Shown: positions 42,163-51,836 of the stretch, one piece after another
How positions within the stretch are numbered: position 1 is the stretch's first letter
How the letters are laid out: every line of letters starts with the position of its first letter
Assembly: GCF_009758205.1 (NCBI RefSeq)
Contig: NZ_WRXN01000005.1
Coordinates: 186,001 to 250,000 of the forward strand
Direction: 5' to 3'
Source of the DNA: Chitinophaga tropicalis
GTDB taxonomy: Bacteria > Bacteroidota > Bacteroidia > Chitinophagales > Chitinophagaceae
Length of the DNA stretch: 64,000 nt
Program-made: the position numbers and the translations under genes
The notes under the pieces: model-generated
Database searches by the model: none
The model's input: only the letters and a program-made list of their open reading frames with translations
Told to the model about the DNA's origin: nothing

Positions 42163-43053
42163 TCACCCATGGTGAAGCGCGTTTAATTTAATCCATTCAC
42201 TCAGCGGGATAAACGGCTCTGTTGAAATTTTTTTAGCCATTTGAATTCGAGCTTCTGAATTTGGCCCCATGTATGTATAAGACTCGAAATAAGCTAACAA
42301 CTGGGCAACTGCTCCTGCTCCTTCAAAAAAACTGGAAAACACTTCTGTTGGAACCTGATTAAAACTATATTCTTTCCCGTTAGCTTTGAAAGCTTCCAAA
42401 ACATCATTAAAACTATTCATTTCGGTAGATAGAGATAAATAGCTTCCTTTCCCCACCTTTTCAGGATTTAAAAACGCTCCTGCAACTACTTTCCCCAAGT
42501 CGCTGATATCTGCCATATGGATTACTTTCTTAGTTGGATCAATGGGCAGGGTCCAGCCAATAGAACCATCTTGTTGCTGTTGTGGCGCCAATTCTCCCAT
42601 GAAGTTTTGAAAGTAACAAGGTGGCTGAACGAATGTATAATTTGCAAATCCGGCATTTTTTACAAACTCATCGACTTTTGCTTTTCCTGTAAATTGAGGA
42701 ACATCAAACCGACCGTTACTAATTTTTTCAACGTTTGGTAAAGTAGACCAAACGAAGTGATTCACATTAGCTTTTTTTGCAGCTTCAACAGCTATATGTC
42801 CTTGTGCTAATTCATCTGCTCCTTCCCAAAAATTAGTCACTACAAATACACCGTAAGCATCTTTGAAAGCATTAGTTAATGATTCGAGGTCCATTAAATC
42901 ACCTTGTACCACTTCATCAGCCTTGCCTTGATATTTATTCGGGTTTCGGGTAATGGCTCTAACTTTGAAAGAACCCTCCTTAATCAGAGCATTTACCACT
43001 CCTTTTCCTTGTAGACCAGTCGCACCAACGACCGCAATTATTTTCTTTCCCAT
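42163..43053 (-). CDS. NmrA-like NAD(P)-binding protein
   Basis: A 296-residue atypical short-chain dehydrogenase of the NmrA/HSCARG type. The N-terminal dinucleotide motif is AVVGATGLQGKGVVNAL (GxxGxxG, about residues 7-23), with RAITRNPNKY supplying the NADP-type basic residues. A typical Tyr-x-x-x-Lys catalytic pair is not evident, as in NmrA relatives that act as redox sensors or isoflavone-reductase-like enzymes. It is preceded on the same strand by a Crp/Fnr-family regulator, 91 bases away, that may control it. Confidence 0.88.
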   Translation of the reverse strand: MGKKIIAVVGATGLQGKGVVNALIKEGSFKVRAITRNPNKYQGKADEVVQGDLMDLESLTNAFKDAYGVFVVTNFWEGADELAQGHIAVEAAKKANVNHFVWSTLPNVEKISNGRFDVPQFTGKAKVDEFVKNAGFANYTFVQPPCYFQNFMGELAPQQQQDGSIGWTLPIDPTKKVIHMADISDLGKVVAGAFLNPEKVGKGSYLSLSTEMNSFNDVLEAFKANGKEYSFNQVPTEVFSSFFEGAGAVAQLLAYFESYTYMGPNSEARIQMAKKISTEPFIPLSEWIKLNALHHG

Positions 43054-43144
43054 CTTGAATGTTTAAAATTAATAACGACACAAAGATGGAGGCAATGCAC
43101 CACATTCACCTATAAGGTAGTTTAAGAAAAAACCTTAATGTAGA

Positions 43145-43726
43145 TTAAGATTTGGCGATCTTATTGCGGATGATACTAAGGAACTCTGGCGTTACACCCA
43201 GGTAGGAGGCTATCTGAACGTTAGAAATTCGATTAAAAAAGTGGGGGTGCCTTTTTAAAAAATCAAGATAACGCTCCTCTGCAGTGGAGCTGATATTTTG
43301 CAGAATTCTACGTTGAGCACTTACCAAAGCTTTTTCTGTAAGAACCCTGAAGATTTGGTTGAATGTCGGGCTATTATCGAAGAGTTTGATCTGATCCTCC
43401 TTTTTTAATTGAAGAACAATTGAATTCTCCAAAGCTTCTATGTACAGCCGACTCGGCTCCTCTGAATAGAAGCTGCCAATATCCGCAATCCACCAATTCT
43501 CAATAGCAAATTGCAGATTATGTTCTCTACCTTTTTCGTCCACCATGTACATTCTGAAACAGCCCTCAACTACAAACGTGTGGTGTTTGCATATATCGCC
43601 TTCCTGAAGGATAAATTGCCTTCGTTTAACTCTTCGCTCCTTGAAAGCTTCTTCCACAATAGATTTTTCTTCTTCATTTAAAGGAAGAAGATTTTCGAAA
43701 TAGTTTATTAATGGTTCTAGTGTCAT
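43145..43726 (-). CDS. Crp/Fnr-family transcriptional regulator
   Basis: A 193-residue regulator with an N-terminal cyclic-nucleotide-binding-like jelly roll (LQEGDICKHHTFVVEGCFRMYMVDEKGREHNLQFAIENWW, about 40-80). The C-terminal part is an HTH, with recognition-helix region NVQIASYLGVTPEFLSIIRNKIA at the end. There are no Cys clusters of the Fnr type, so it does not look like an oxygen sensor. Proteins of this type are numerous in Bacteroidota and often control an adjacent oxidoreductase gene, here the NmrA-like gene. Confidence 0.9.
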   Translation of the reverse strand: MTLEPLINYFENLLPLNEEEKSIVEEAFKERRVKRRQFILQEGDICKHHTFVVEGCFRMYMVDEKGREHNLQFAIENWWIADIGSFYSEEPSRLYIEALENSIVLQLKKEDQIKLFDNSPTFNQIFRVLTEKALVSAQRRILQNISSTAEERYLDFLKRHPHFFNRISNVQIASYLGVTPEFLSIIRNKIAKS

Positions 43727-43888
43727 TTTTCAAATTCCCTACAACAATTCAATATACGTAACTTTTTATTCCAGTTAGGATTGATATCAGTGAAAATTGA
43801 AATAAATCCTGGATTTATGGGCAACTGCCATTTCACTGATTGATTTAAAGTGTTTCATCAAATTGATCTTAAAATTACAAATTAACGA

Positions 43889-43975
43889 AGAAAGAGGTTA
43901 ATAAGTCTATCCGTATCTTTAGTGAAAGGAGCATGCAGATCTACTTAAACTTACACCAGGTTCAATTCCACATAA
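43889..43975 (+). pseudogene. Possible remnant of an AraC-type HTH
   Basis: In the 269-base gap between the Crp/Fnr and GH43 genes, the plus strand reads VNKSIRIF in one frame and LVK, then EHADLLKLTPGSI after an apparent one-base shift. The order resembles the first helix-turn-helix of an AraC-family regulator (…YADLLNLTP…). Stops interrupt all frames, so this would be a short decayed fragment. The match rests on about 25 residues and could be chance. Confidence 0.25.
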
Positions 43976-43995
43976 ATATATGTTTCACAACCACA

Positions 43996-45549
43996 TCAGT
44001 CACCTATCGGAATAGGGATATTAACACCCGTCGCTCCGGCTACACCAAAGTTTGGTGATCCATCTGAATTCCAGGTTAGTTTTTGTATTCTTGCCGGTCT
44101 GCCTCCGTTTGTAGTCGCAGCTACACTGCGCGCATGATACACAAACCAGTTTTCGGTATGCAGCACATTGTTTGCGTCGGTATAACTACTGGTGAAAAAG
44201 CCGTTGTGTCCTGGTCCATAAACATTGTTAGCATCATTTCTGACAAACACCTGCTTCTTATTTATCCAGTTGGCGGCAACTGTAGGATCACTTCCGCTTT
44301 TTAACTGTATCTGCGCCAGACAATAATTATCACTCGTATAACGGCTTGCTGAATATATAATGAATACCGGGCTGCTGGCATCTTTCTGCAGCATGATGGG
44401 ACCTTCGTTTACACCAAGCCCTAATGAACTGGGCTCATATTTCTCCCAGGTATTGGTAGGCGATGATATTGCTACCCTGGCGCCACTGATAGTCCATGGG
44501 TTAGACATAGGAGCAAGGTAAATATATTGTTTATATTTGGTAGCCACATTCTCCCAGCCCGACCATATGAAGTAATTTTTCGTGCCAATGGTCAGCACCG
44601 AACCGTCAATAGCCCATTGATCAGTTGAATCAAATATCTTTCCTTTGAATGTCCATGTTCCGGTTGTTGGGTCAGCATTGGGATTCTCCAGCACGAACAT
44701 GCGGTGATTATCATCGCCTCCAGCATCATCAGCAGCAAAATATATATACCACTTACCTGACAGGAAATGTAATTCAGGCGCCCATATATTAGATGAATAC
44801 GCTGTACCTGTGGGAGGAGTCCAGACAATGGTCTCAGTCATAGCCGCCAGCAATGATATGGATGGGGTTTTCGTAATGCCTATCTTATTGCCTTTGGTAT
44901 ACAGGAAATAATAATACCCATTTCTTTGCGCTATGAAGGGATCAGGTCGGCTGGCAGCAATTAAAGGATTCTGAAAATTGAGGTTACGAAATTCAAAGAG
45001 ATCCTGTGTACCTGTTACACTACTTTTCTGTCTGACTTTTCTGCCGGGTATACTATCTTCAGGATCAACAACCATTTTCATACCTGTTTGCTTGTTGGTC
45101 AGTGAAAAAACATTGTTACTGCCGGAATAGGCAATTGCCCAGCGTTGTGCATCAGAGCCATCATCAGTTCCCTGCTGTAATACCTCGCCGGAAGTTGCCG
45201 ATGGCGACTGAAGGCATTTATTACTGGTAACATTGACCAGCTTATAATAAGTGGCATCGGTTTTTATAAGTTTCCATTTCTGCCCGTTATTGGGAAACCA
45301 TCCCCACTGCTGAATTTTTGCACCTTCAGCGGTTGAGTTTCCGGTCACTTCAACTACCGGGCCGGCTGGTAATGAAGAGAAACCCCTGATACGATAGATA
45401 GCGCTATCTTCCAGTGTTCCCAATGGAGGGGCAACGCTGATAGCTTTAGGGAGACTCAACTGGGTAATACTCTCCGATTGCTTTTTATTACAACCGGCCG
45501 TAAGCAATGCGATGACAACAACAGTTCTGGTAAATAACTCGTTTTTCAT
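43996..45549 (-). CDS. GH43 glycosidase lipoprotein with N-terminal ricin-type lectin domain
   Basis: A 517-residue secreted lipoprotein (lipobox LLTAGC, Cys20). Residues about 60-190 look like a ricin-type beta-trefoil (QQWGWFPNNGQKWKLI; GSDAQRWAI), a carbohydrate-binding module. Residues about 195-510 form a GH43 five-bladed propeller: ASRPDPFIAQRNGYYYFLYT holds the catalytic Asp, WAIDGSVL the pKa-modulating Asp, and GVNEGPIML the general-acid Glu. GH43 enzymes mostly remove or cut arabinose or xylose polymers; arabinan or arabinofuranosyl side chains fit the neighbouring pectin-type genes. A candidate HTCS operator lies about 70-100 bases upstream. Confidence 0.88.
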   Translation of the reverse strand: MKNELFTRTVVVIALLTAGCNKKQSESITQLSLPKAISVAPPLGTLEDSAIYRIRGFSSLPAGPVVEVTGNSTAEGAKIQQWGWFPNNGQKWKLIKTDATYYKLVNVTSNKCLQSPSATSGEVLQQGTDDGSDAQRWAIAYSGSNNVFSLTNKQTGMKMVVDPEDSIPGRKVRQKSSVTGTQDLFEFRNLNFQNPLIAASRPDPFIAQRNGYYYFLYTKGNKIGITKTPSISLLAAMTETIVWTPPTGTAYSSNIWAPELHFLSGKWYIYFAADDAGGDDNHRMFVLENPNADPTTGTWTFKGKIFDSTDQWAIDGSVLTIGTKNYFIWSGWENVATKYKQYIYLAPMSNPWTISGARVAISSPTNTWEKYEPSSLGLGVNEGPIMLQKDASSPVFIIYSASRYTSDNYCLAQIQLKSGSDPTVAANWINKKQVFVRNDANNVYGPGHNGFFTSSYTDANNVLHTENWFVYHARSVAATTNGGRPARIQKLTWNSDGSPNFGVAGATGVNIPIPIGD

Positions 45550-45948
45550 AGAGAATTGTGGTTAAGTGATTGGATTTAGTGCCATTCAAAATAAACGAAC
45601 GGATAGTACATAATCTGTTCAACTTTTTGTCGATTTATCCCAACTTACAATATTAAAAGAAGCAGAACAGACAATAGCACAGGGTTGAATTACATGTAAA
45701 ATAACTATTATTGACAAATAGCCCCACACATGAGTACTTCTTCATGGAAGATGGCCCAATTAATAGCCTCTGGTAGAACGGTTATTACGGATTGATAACG
45801 AATGTTGTGGTGCATCCCCATGAATTACGAAGTTATGCGCTGCCTGTATGATGTACAAGTGGAGTTTCTTCCTTGAATCAGGTTCCAAAATTTTATCTGA
45901 ACAGGATAGGACATTTGATCTCATATAGCTATATTTGGATCAGGCATT
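45550..45948. other. Divergent regulatory region between the GH43 gene and the sensor kinase
   Basis: 399 bases with no gene that I can support. Notable content is the TTTTTGTCGA-centred motif at 45616-45648 towards the GH43 gene and a TATATTTG -7-like box at 45930-45937 only 11 bases before the kinase start codon, which would give a very short or absent leader. Confidence 0.5.
45616..45648 (-). promoter_or_regulatory. Candidate HTCS operator, copy 1 (upstream of GH43)
   Basis: The plus strand core is TTCAACTTTTTGTCGATT (45618-45635), followed by a CCCAA block. The same core occurs at 55371 and 56669, in each case upstream of a gene of this locus. Read on the minus strand, TTG elements about 21 bases apart flank a conserved TCGACAAAAA, which suits a dimeric AraC-type regulator. 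Confidence 0.6.
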
Positions 45949-48900
45949 ATGAGATTTCCACGTTATAATATTTTGCTGACTGTACTGTTATTGTTCACTA
46001 TTTCTTCCTGTTTTGGCCAATATTACTTTAAGCATTACCAGGTGGATGATGGACTGGTACACAATTCGGTAACTACTATCATTCAGGATCGTACGGGTTT
46101 GATCTGGGTAGGCACCCGTGGTGGTTTGAACCGTTTTGACGGCTACTCATTTAAGGTTTACAAAAACAATAATGATCAATTCGGTAGCCTGGGAAATGAT
46201 GTTATTAACTGTATAGCTGAGGATAAAAAAGGAATGATCTGGATAGCAACCGGCAAAGGGCTTTTTAAATACAACCCGTTCACAGAAGTGCTCACTGAGC
46301 TTGAAACTGATCCGAAAGAATATACCAACAATCTTATCATTGACAAGGATAACAACCTCTGGTTCCTTATTAAATTCTCACTCTACAAATACATTCAGGC
46401 AGAGGACAGGATGGTGAACCTGAAAATAAAGGCGTCTTGCATTGCGCTGGATTCAAATATGAATTTATGGATGGGCGACGATGATGGCAACATTCATATT
46501 TACGATCCAAATGAAAAGCCTGGTACCAGGATAAGGATCGTTGATAAAAGTCTGCCTGCAAATGCTCGATCTATCAGCAAAATATACCCGGTTCCTAACA
46601 AGGAACTATTGATAGGTTGCTTTAAACAGGGATTAAAAAGTTATGATACTAAAACCGGCATCGTCAAATCATTATCACTGGATGCTGATACGAATAAAGA
46701 CATTTTTGTAAGAGACATTGCGGTAGATCATGATGGGCAATACTGGATCGCTACCGAATTAGGGATCTATATTTATAATTTAGCCACCGATAAAAGCATC
46801 TGCCTGAGAAAAAGGGCCGGCGACCCTTATGCACTGGCAGACAATGCTGTTTATGCTATATGCAGAGACAACCAGGGAGGTATGTGGGCCGGTACTTTCT
46901 TTGGCGGGCTAAATTATTATTCAAAGGCCAATGCCCGGTTTGAAAAATATTATCCGATACCAGGCGCTAATTCTATTTCAGGTAATGCGGTCAGGGAGAT
47001 CTGCGCTGATAGCAGCGGCCACCTATGGGTCGGCACCGAAGATGCAGGGATCAACAAACTGGATCTGAAAACAGGCGCATTTACCAGCTATACTGATACA
47101 GGGAAAAAAGGGAGCATCTCCTATTCCAATATCCATGGTCTGCTTCCCTGGGGCAGGGAGCTATTTATCGGCCCTTTCTTACAGGGGATGGAAATCATGG
47201 ATATGCGCACCGGTTTAATTACAGATCGTTTTAAACTGATTAGTGACAGCAAGGGCCGGATAAGTGATTTTGTCATTTCATTGCACCGTACACGGAACAA
47301 TAAACTACTCGTAGGCACTGCCTATCGTAATGCCGGGCTATTTGAGTATGACAGACAACACAAAACCTTCAAACGTATCAATGAGATACCATACAACACT
47401 TACATCTTCGATATATTTGAAGACTCAAAAGGAAATATCTGGACAGGCAGTGTAAAGGAGGGTGCATTCTATTATAATCCTGCAACCGGCCAGCACGGTA
47501 ATATACGTTTCAGCGATACGACAAAGGGCCATACTATTAATGAATACCCTGTCTATAAAATTTTTGAAGACAGTGAACATGCTTTATGGTTTGCCACCAC
47601 CGGCTGTGGACTTATAAAACTGAGCCCTGACCGGAAAAGCACCAAAAGATATACTACCGCAAACGGACTGCCCGGCAATGTATTGTACAGCATACTGGAA
47701 GACGATTCAAAGCATTTGTGGATCAGTTCGTCCAAAGGCCTTATTTCATTTAAGCTGCATGCTGAACAGGTAAAAGTGTACACTAAAGCCAACGGATTGA
47801 TCACGGACCAGTTCAACTACAACTCGGCATATAAACATAGCGATGGTAAAATGTACTTCGGCTCAGTTAAAGGTATGATAGCCTTTGATCCTGCACAATT
47901 TAACCAGAGAGAGCCCAGCCCTCCTACCTATATTACAGGTTTCCAGATCAATAATATTGAAACGATACCTGGTGGGCATAACAGTTCCCTTTCCAAATCT
48001 ATTTTATACACAGACACCATTATATTGAAATATGATCAGAATAATTTCAGCATTGAGTTTGCCGCGTTGAACTATTCATCACCTGAAGCTACACGGTATA
48101 AATATTTAATGAAGGGTATTGATCAGCCATGGACTTATCTCACAACTAACCGCAAAGCCTATTTTACTGATCTTAGTCACGGCACTTATGAGTTTGTTGT
48201 TCACGCTGAAAGCAATACGGGAAGCTGGGAAGGCGAAGAAAGACGCCTGGTCATCAAAATTCTGCCTCCTTTCTGGAAAAGCAGGATAGCTTATATTTTA
48301 TACCTGCTGCTCTCAGGCATGGTTATAATCCTTTCGGCCCGTCTGTATCGCCAATACCTGGAGCGTAAAAATTTGCGAAAGCTGCAATTGTTTGAACACG
48401 AAAAAGAAAAGGAAATATACCAGGCGAAGATCGAATTCTTTACGGGTATTACACATGAAATACAAACCCCACTTACGCTGATAGCGGGGCCAATAGAATG
48501 GTTGCTCAAGAAATTCAGCAATGATCCTGATGTTAAGAATAGCCTCACTATAGCAGAGAGAAACACCAGGCGGCTGACAGAACTGACCAACCAATTACTG
48601 GATTTTAGAAAAACTGAAGTGAGTCAGTTTAGCCTGAATTTTGTAAAAACTGATATTATTGTACTGATAAGTGATCTGCTGACGAGCTTTACAGAACAAG
48701 CTGCCAGGAACAAAATTAAGCTGGATGTTGTATTACCGGAAAAACACTTTATTGCTTTTGTAGACAGAGAGGCCTTCATTAAGATCTGTAGCAACATCCT
48801 GTCAAATGCTGTTAAATATGCAGATCGCAGCGCCATGATTAACATACACACTGTAAACGATACGGATGAATACTTTACCATCAGTTTTCACAACGATGGC

Positions 48901-49134
48901 AAAGGCATACCCGAAGAATTCAGAGAGGAGATCTTTAAGCCCTTTGTAAGGGTACGAGGTAATGACAAGCCGGGAACCGGTATCGGCCTATCGCTGGCCA
49001 AATCGCTCACTGAGTTGCACAATGGATCGCTGCGATTGATTTCCGGCGAGACTGACCTGGTAATTTTTGAACTACAACTTCCCATACATCAAAAGTTTGA
49101 ATTTCAATTAAACAGTTGGAAAAAGATTAAATAG
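45949..49134 (+). CDS. HTCS-type sensor histidine kinase (propeller, Y_Y_Y, HisKA, HATPase) lacking the fused regulator
   Basis: A 1061-residue membrane sensor. A signal peptide ending near SSCFGQ is followed by two-component-regulator propeller repeats (DRTGLIWVGTRGGLNRFDG; DKKGMIWIATGKGLFKYN; and about ten more), a Y_Y_Y domain (EFAALNYSSPEATRYKYLMKG), one membrane span near 790 (IAYILYLLLSGMVIILSARL), and HisKA with phospho-acceptor His836 (TGITHEIQTPLTL). The HATPase domain ends with GTGIGLSLAKSLTELHNG. In classic hybrid two-component systems the receiver and AraC domains follow in the same chain; here the chain stops and they are encoded one base downstream. It probably senses oligosaccharides of the locus substrate. 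Confidence 0.94.
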   Translation: MRFPRYNILLTVLLLFTISSCFGQYYFKHYQVDDGLVHNSVTTIIQDRTGLIWVGTRGGLNRFDGYSFKVYKNNNDQFGSLGNDVINCIAEDKKGMIWIATGKGLFKYNPFTEVLTELETDPKEYTNNLIIDKDNNLWFLIKFSLYKYIQAEDRMVNLKIKASCIALDSNMNLWMGDDDGNIHIYDPNEKPGTRIRIVDKSLPANARSISKIYPVPNKELLIGCFKQGLKSYDTKTGIVKSLSLDADTNKDIFVRDIAVDHDGQYWIATELGIYIYNLATDKSICLRKRAGDPYALADNAVYAICRDNQGGMWAGTFFGGLNYYSKANARFEKYYPIPGANSISGNAVREICADSSGHLWVGTEDAGINKLDLKTGAFTSYTDTGKKGSISYSNIHGLLPWGRELFIGPFLQGMEIMDMRTGLITDRFKLISDSKGRISDFVISLHRTRNNKLLVGTAYRNAGLFEYDRQHKTFKRINEIPYNTYIFDIFEDSKGNIWTGSVKEGAFYYNPATGQHGNIRFSDTTKGHTINEYPVYKIFEDSEHALWFATTGCGLIKLSPDRKSTKRYTTANGLPGNVLYSILEDDSKHLWISSSKGLISFKLHAEQVKVYTKANGLITDQFNYNSAYKHSDGKMYFGSVKGMIAFDPAQFNQREPSPPTYITGFQINNIETIPGGHNSSLSKSILYTDTIILKYDQNNFSIEFAALNYSSPEATRYKYLMKGIDQPWTYLTTNRKAYFTDLSHGTYEFVVHAESNTGSWEGEERRLVIKILPPFWKSRIAYILYLLLSGMVIILSARLYRQYLERKNLRKLQLFEHEKEKEIYQAKIEFFTGITHEIQTPLTLIAGPIEWLLKKFSNDPDVKNSLTIAERNTRRLTELTNQLLDFRKTEVSQFSLNFVKTDIIVLISDLLTSFTEQAARNKIKLDVVLPEKHFIAFVDREAFIKICSNILSNAVKYADRSAMINIHTVNDTDEYFTISFHNDGKGIPEEFREEIFKPFVRVRGNDKPGTGIGLSLAKSLTELHNGSLRLISGETDLVIFELQLPIHQKFEFQLNSWKKIK

Positions 49135-49135
49135 T

Positions 49136-49900
49136 ATGACTGAAAATATTCTTATTATCGACGACAATGAAGATATCCTGGAATTCCTGTCTGTTGTTTT
49201 AAGAGACTCCTATACGTTGCATCTTGCGTCCGATGGGGAAATCGCACAAAATATTCTGGACAAAGAGATCATTCACCTCATCATATCTGATATTATGATG
49301 CCGGGTATTGACGGGTTTGAGTTGTGCAAGCTCATTAAATCCAATGTGGAATACTGTCATATTCCCATTATTTTATTAACATCCAAGAACACCTATAAAG
49401 CGCACATAGAAGGGCTGGAAGTAGGTGCAGATGCTTATATACAAAAGCCATTCTCTACAGAACTCCTGCAGATCCAGATTGCTAACCTGCTTAAAAATCG
49501 CCGTAAGATAAAAGAGCATTTTGCCAGTTCACCTTTTGAAGATGTAAGGATAATGGCACATTCCAAAACTGATGAAGCCTTTCTAAAGAAACTGGACGAA
49601 TATATCAACAACAATATTAAAGACCCTAATATTGATATTGATATGCTTGCCGGGCACATGTTCATGAGCCGCACTACACTATATCGAAAAATCAAATCCT
49701 TATCCTCACTATCTCCAAAAGAATTAATTGACCTTACGCGTCTTAAAAAAGCGGCTAATTTAATTGCCTGCAATGAATTTTCATTTTATGAAATTTCAAA
49801 GATGGTAGGTTATAGCTCGCAAAGCCTTTTCAGCCGCAATTTTTTGAAATATTTCAAAATGTCGCCAAATGAATATGCGAACTCATTACCAAGGGAGTAA
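49136..49900 (+). CDS. Response regulator with AraC-type DNA-binding domain
   Basis: A 254-residue regulator. The receiver spans about 1-120, with phospho-acceptor Asp52 (LIISDIMMPGIDGFELC) and the Lys of YIQKPFS (about 102). The AraC domain spans about 150-252 with two HTHs (DMLAGHMFMSRTTLYRKIKSLSS; YEISKMVGYSSQSLFSRNFLKYF). It begins one base after the kinase stop codon, so it is almost certainly cotranscribed with and phosphorylated by that kinase. Together they equal a canonical HTCS split into two proteins. It is the obvious candidate to bind the shared motif upstream of the GH43, susC and GH105 genes. Confidence 0.95.
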   Translation: MTENILIIDDNEDILEFLSVVLRDSYTLHLASDGEIAQNILDKEIIHLIISDIMMPGIDGFELCKLIKSNVEYCHIPIILLTSKNTYKAHIEGLEVGADAYIQKPFSTELLQIQIANLLKNRRKIKEHFASSPFEDVRIMAHSKTDEAFLKKLDEYINNNIKDPNIDIDMLAGHMFMSRTTLYRKIKSLSSLSPKELIDLTRLKKAANLIACNEFSFYEISKMVGYSSQSLFSRNFLKYFKMSPNEYANSLPRE

Positions 49901-49925
49901 GCAGTTTTGTACCTGCTCACTTTTT
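49897..49925 (+). terminator. Terminator overlapping the end of the response-regulator gene
   Basis: GTAAGCAG (49897-49904) pairs with CTGCTCAC (49913-49920), seven of eight positions, followed by five T residues. It overlaps both the regulator stop codon and the end of the convergent susD gene. Confidence 0.55.
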
Positions 49926-51827
49926 ATCTTCATCATTTACAGCATCTTCCCATTTCGTCCACATCTCTGTTCCAGGGGCATAACCGTTATAGCCAGGATT
50001 CTGGCTTAGTTTCCCATAGAGGTTTGCATCGATAGCTGATTGAGGAATCGGCCAGTAGATGTTATGAGAAGCCATTGTATAGGACCTGCCCTTTACGGTC
50101 ACTTTGTTTTTGTTGTAGTAATTGCTGTAGTGCTGTATGCGCTGATACCAGTAGCTGTTGTCAGAAAGGGTCGTTGCAACATACGTATTGCCCCATTCAT
50201 CAGTTTTGCCACTCAGGGCCAGGCTGTAGGATATACGACTTAACTCCATGTGCCGCCATTCTTCCATCCATAGCTCACGGGCACGTTCGTTGACAATATC
50301 GCCAATAGTGACAGTCGTATATAACTGCTGGCATTGTGCTCTTTGTCTTACAACATTTACATCTGTGGTTGCTGCGCCTATATTCCCTTTGTAAAATTCT
50401 GCTTCAGCACGAAGGAGATATGTCTCCGCAAGACGGTAGCAATACCAGTCTGCCGCACCACCTCTGTTATTATTACTTGCAGTATTGCCTATATGATCGG
50501 GGTCGTTTACAAAGACTTTATAATGCGGCCAATCGAACCAGTTACGCACTGTATCTGAACACAAAATTTTACTGCCTTCATAAAGTCTCAGGTTTTTACC
50601 GAAGTACGCAGCATCTGAAGGATCATTATATTTTAGGGAATCCATTCTTGCCCAGTTCCCCACCCGGCTGTTGTGCCGGAGATCGGCAGTATCATTTATT
50701 CCATTCACGAACCAAAGTTCCTGTGTTGCAAACCAGGTAGGCCGGATCATTGCTATACCGCGCCCAACAGCTGAGTTAAAATCAAGATTAGCCCGGTAGG
50801 ATCTACTTGATGATGCGTAGCATTGCATAAATTTTCCTGCGGGTGAAACCAGGGTGGATATATTCCACATGGGGGCCCAGTTACGCATGCTGCGCATTTT
50901 TATGGCGGCATCTGTATTATCACGGTTGGGCATTGCAAGTATGGCTTCTTTATTGGTTATAATACATTTGTTCACGGGGCGGTGCAGATCCCATATCACG
51001 TTCCGGGTAATATGCCAGGTGGCTTCCAGCGGACTTTCGAAGGTACCAAATGGCGCTGTCATTAATGAATAACCTGAATTATTGATCAATGTATCGGCTT
51101 GTGCAATTGCTTTATCCCATTGACCGGTGGCGAGGTAGCATTTGATCAGCAGCTGACGGCAGGCGCCTTTATTAATCATCCCTATATAAGCCGTACCGGA
51201 CTGGTCCGGTACCCATTGCACGGCAGCTTCCATATCTTTGGTAATCATTTCCAGGATCGCTTCCCGACTGGTGCTTTTATAGTTCTGCTTTGGCGTAGAT
51301 GGAATTTGGGTGATCAGCGGCACGTTGTTAAACTGAAAACACAAGGCAAGATAACGGAATGATCTGTGGAAATAGGCCTTGCCAATGTATTCATGTTTTG
51401 TTGCTTCATCCAGGTCAGGTACTTTATCAATAAACGTGGTGATTGTATTGGCATACTTAATACCATTATAAGTTTCTCCCCAGAAAAAGCTCATCATGTT
51501 CACATCACTCGTGTACATACCGTCTGTAGGTGTAAGGCGGGTAGCCACATCTGCAAAGATGCTTCCATCATCTGTTTTACCGGATACGGCCATGTCTGAC
51601 AACATATACTCGGTGTTGATGGGTACAGAAATATCCCTTGTTGTAATGTAACTCCAGTAGCTACGCAAATGTTTATCACACATCGCTATTGCAGCATCAA
51701 GGCCTGACTTGGTAGAGAAGGTTTTCTCCGGCTCATAAAAAGATAATGGATCCGGATCAAGGTATTTCTTATTACAGGCGGTAATGATCGCTACGAAGAA
51801 AAATATTATTATATAGTAATCTTTCAT
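49917..51827 (-). CDS. SusD/RagB family glycan-binding lipoprotein
   Basis: A 636-residue surface lipoprotein, long for SusD, with lipobox AIITAC (Cys18). SusD features are FSTKSGLDAAIAMCDKHLRSYW near the N terminus, GKAYFHRSFRYLALCFQFNNVPLI (about 148-171), CYRLAETYLLRAEAEFYKGN (about 484-503), RQRAQCQQLYTTVT, and VNERARELWMEEWRHMELSRISY. It lies 9 bases downstream of susC and forms the capture half of the importer. Extra length in the middle may reflect a large oligosaccharide ligand. Confidence 0.94.
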   Translation of the reverse strand: MKDYYIIIFFFVAIITACNKKYLDPDPLSFYEPEKTFSTKSGLDAAIAMCDKHLRSYWSYITTRDISVPINTEYMLSDMAVSGKTDDGSIFADVATRLTPTDGMYTSDVNMMSFFWGETYNGIKYANTITTFIDKVPDLDEATKHEYIGKAYFHRSFRYLALCFQFNNVPLITQIPSTPKQNYKSTSREAILEMITKDMEAAVQWVPDQSGTAYIGMINKGACRQLLIKCYLATGQWDKAIAQADTLINNSGYSLMTAPFGTFESPLEATWHITRNVIWDLHRPVNKCIITNKEAILAMPNRDNTDAAIKMRSMRNWAPMWNISTLVSPAGKFMQCYASSSRSYRANLDFNSAVGRGIAMIRPTWFATQELWFVNGINDTADLRHNSRVGNWARMDSLKYNDPSDAAYFGKNLRLYEGSKILCSDTVRNWFDWPHYKVFVNDPDHIGNTASNNNRGGAADWYCYRLAETYLLRAEAEFYKGNIGAATTDVNVVRQRAQCQQLYTTVTIGDIVNERARELWMEEWRHMELSRISYSLALSGKTDEWGNTYVATTLSDNSYWYQRIQHYSNYYNKNKVTVKGRSYTMASHNIYWPIPQSAIDANLYGKLSQNPGYNGYAPGTEMWTKWEDAVNDEDKK

Positions 51828-51836
51828 GGGTAAATT

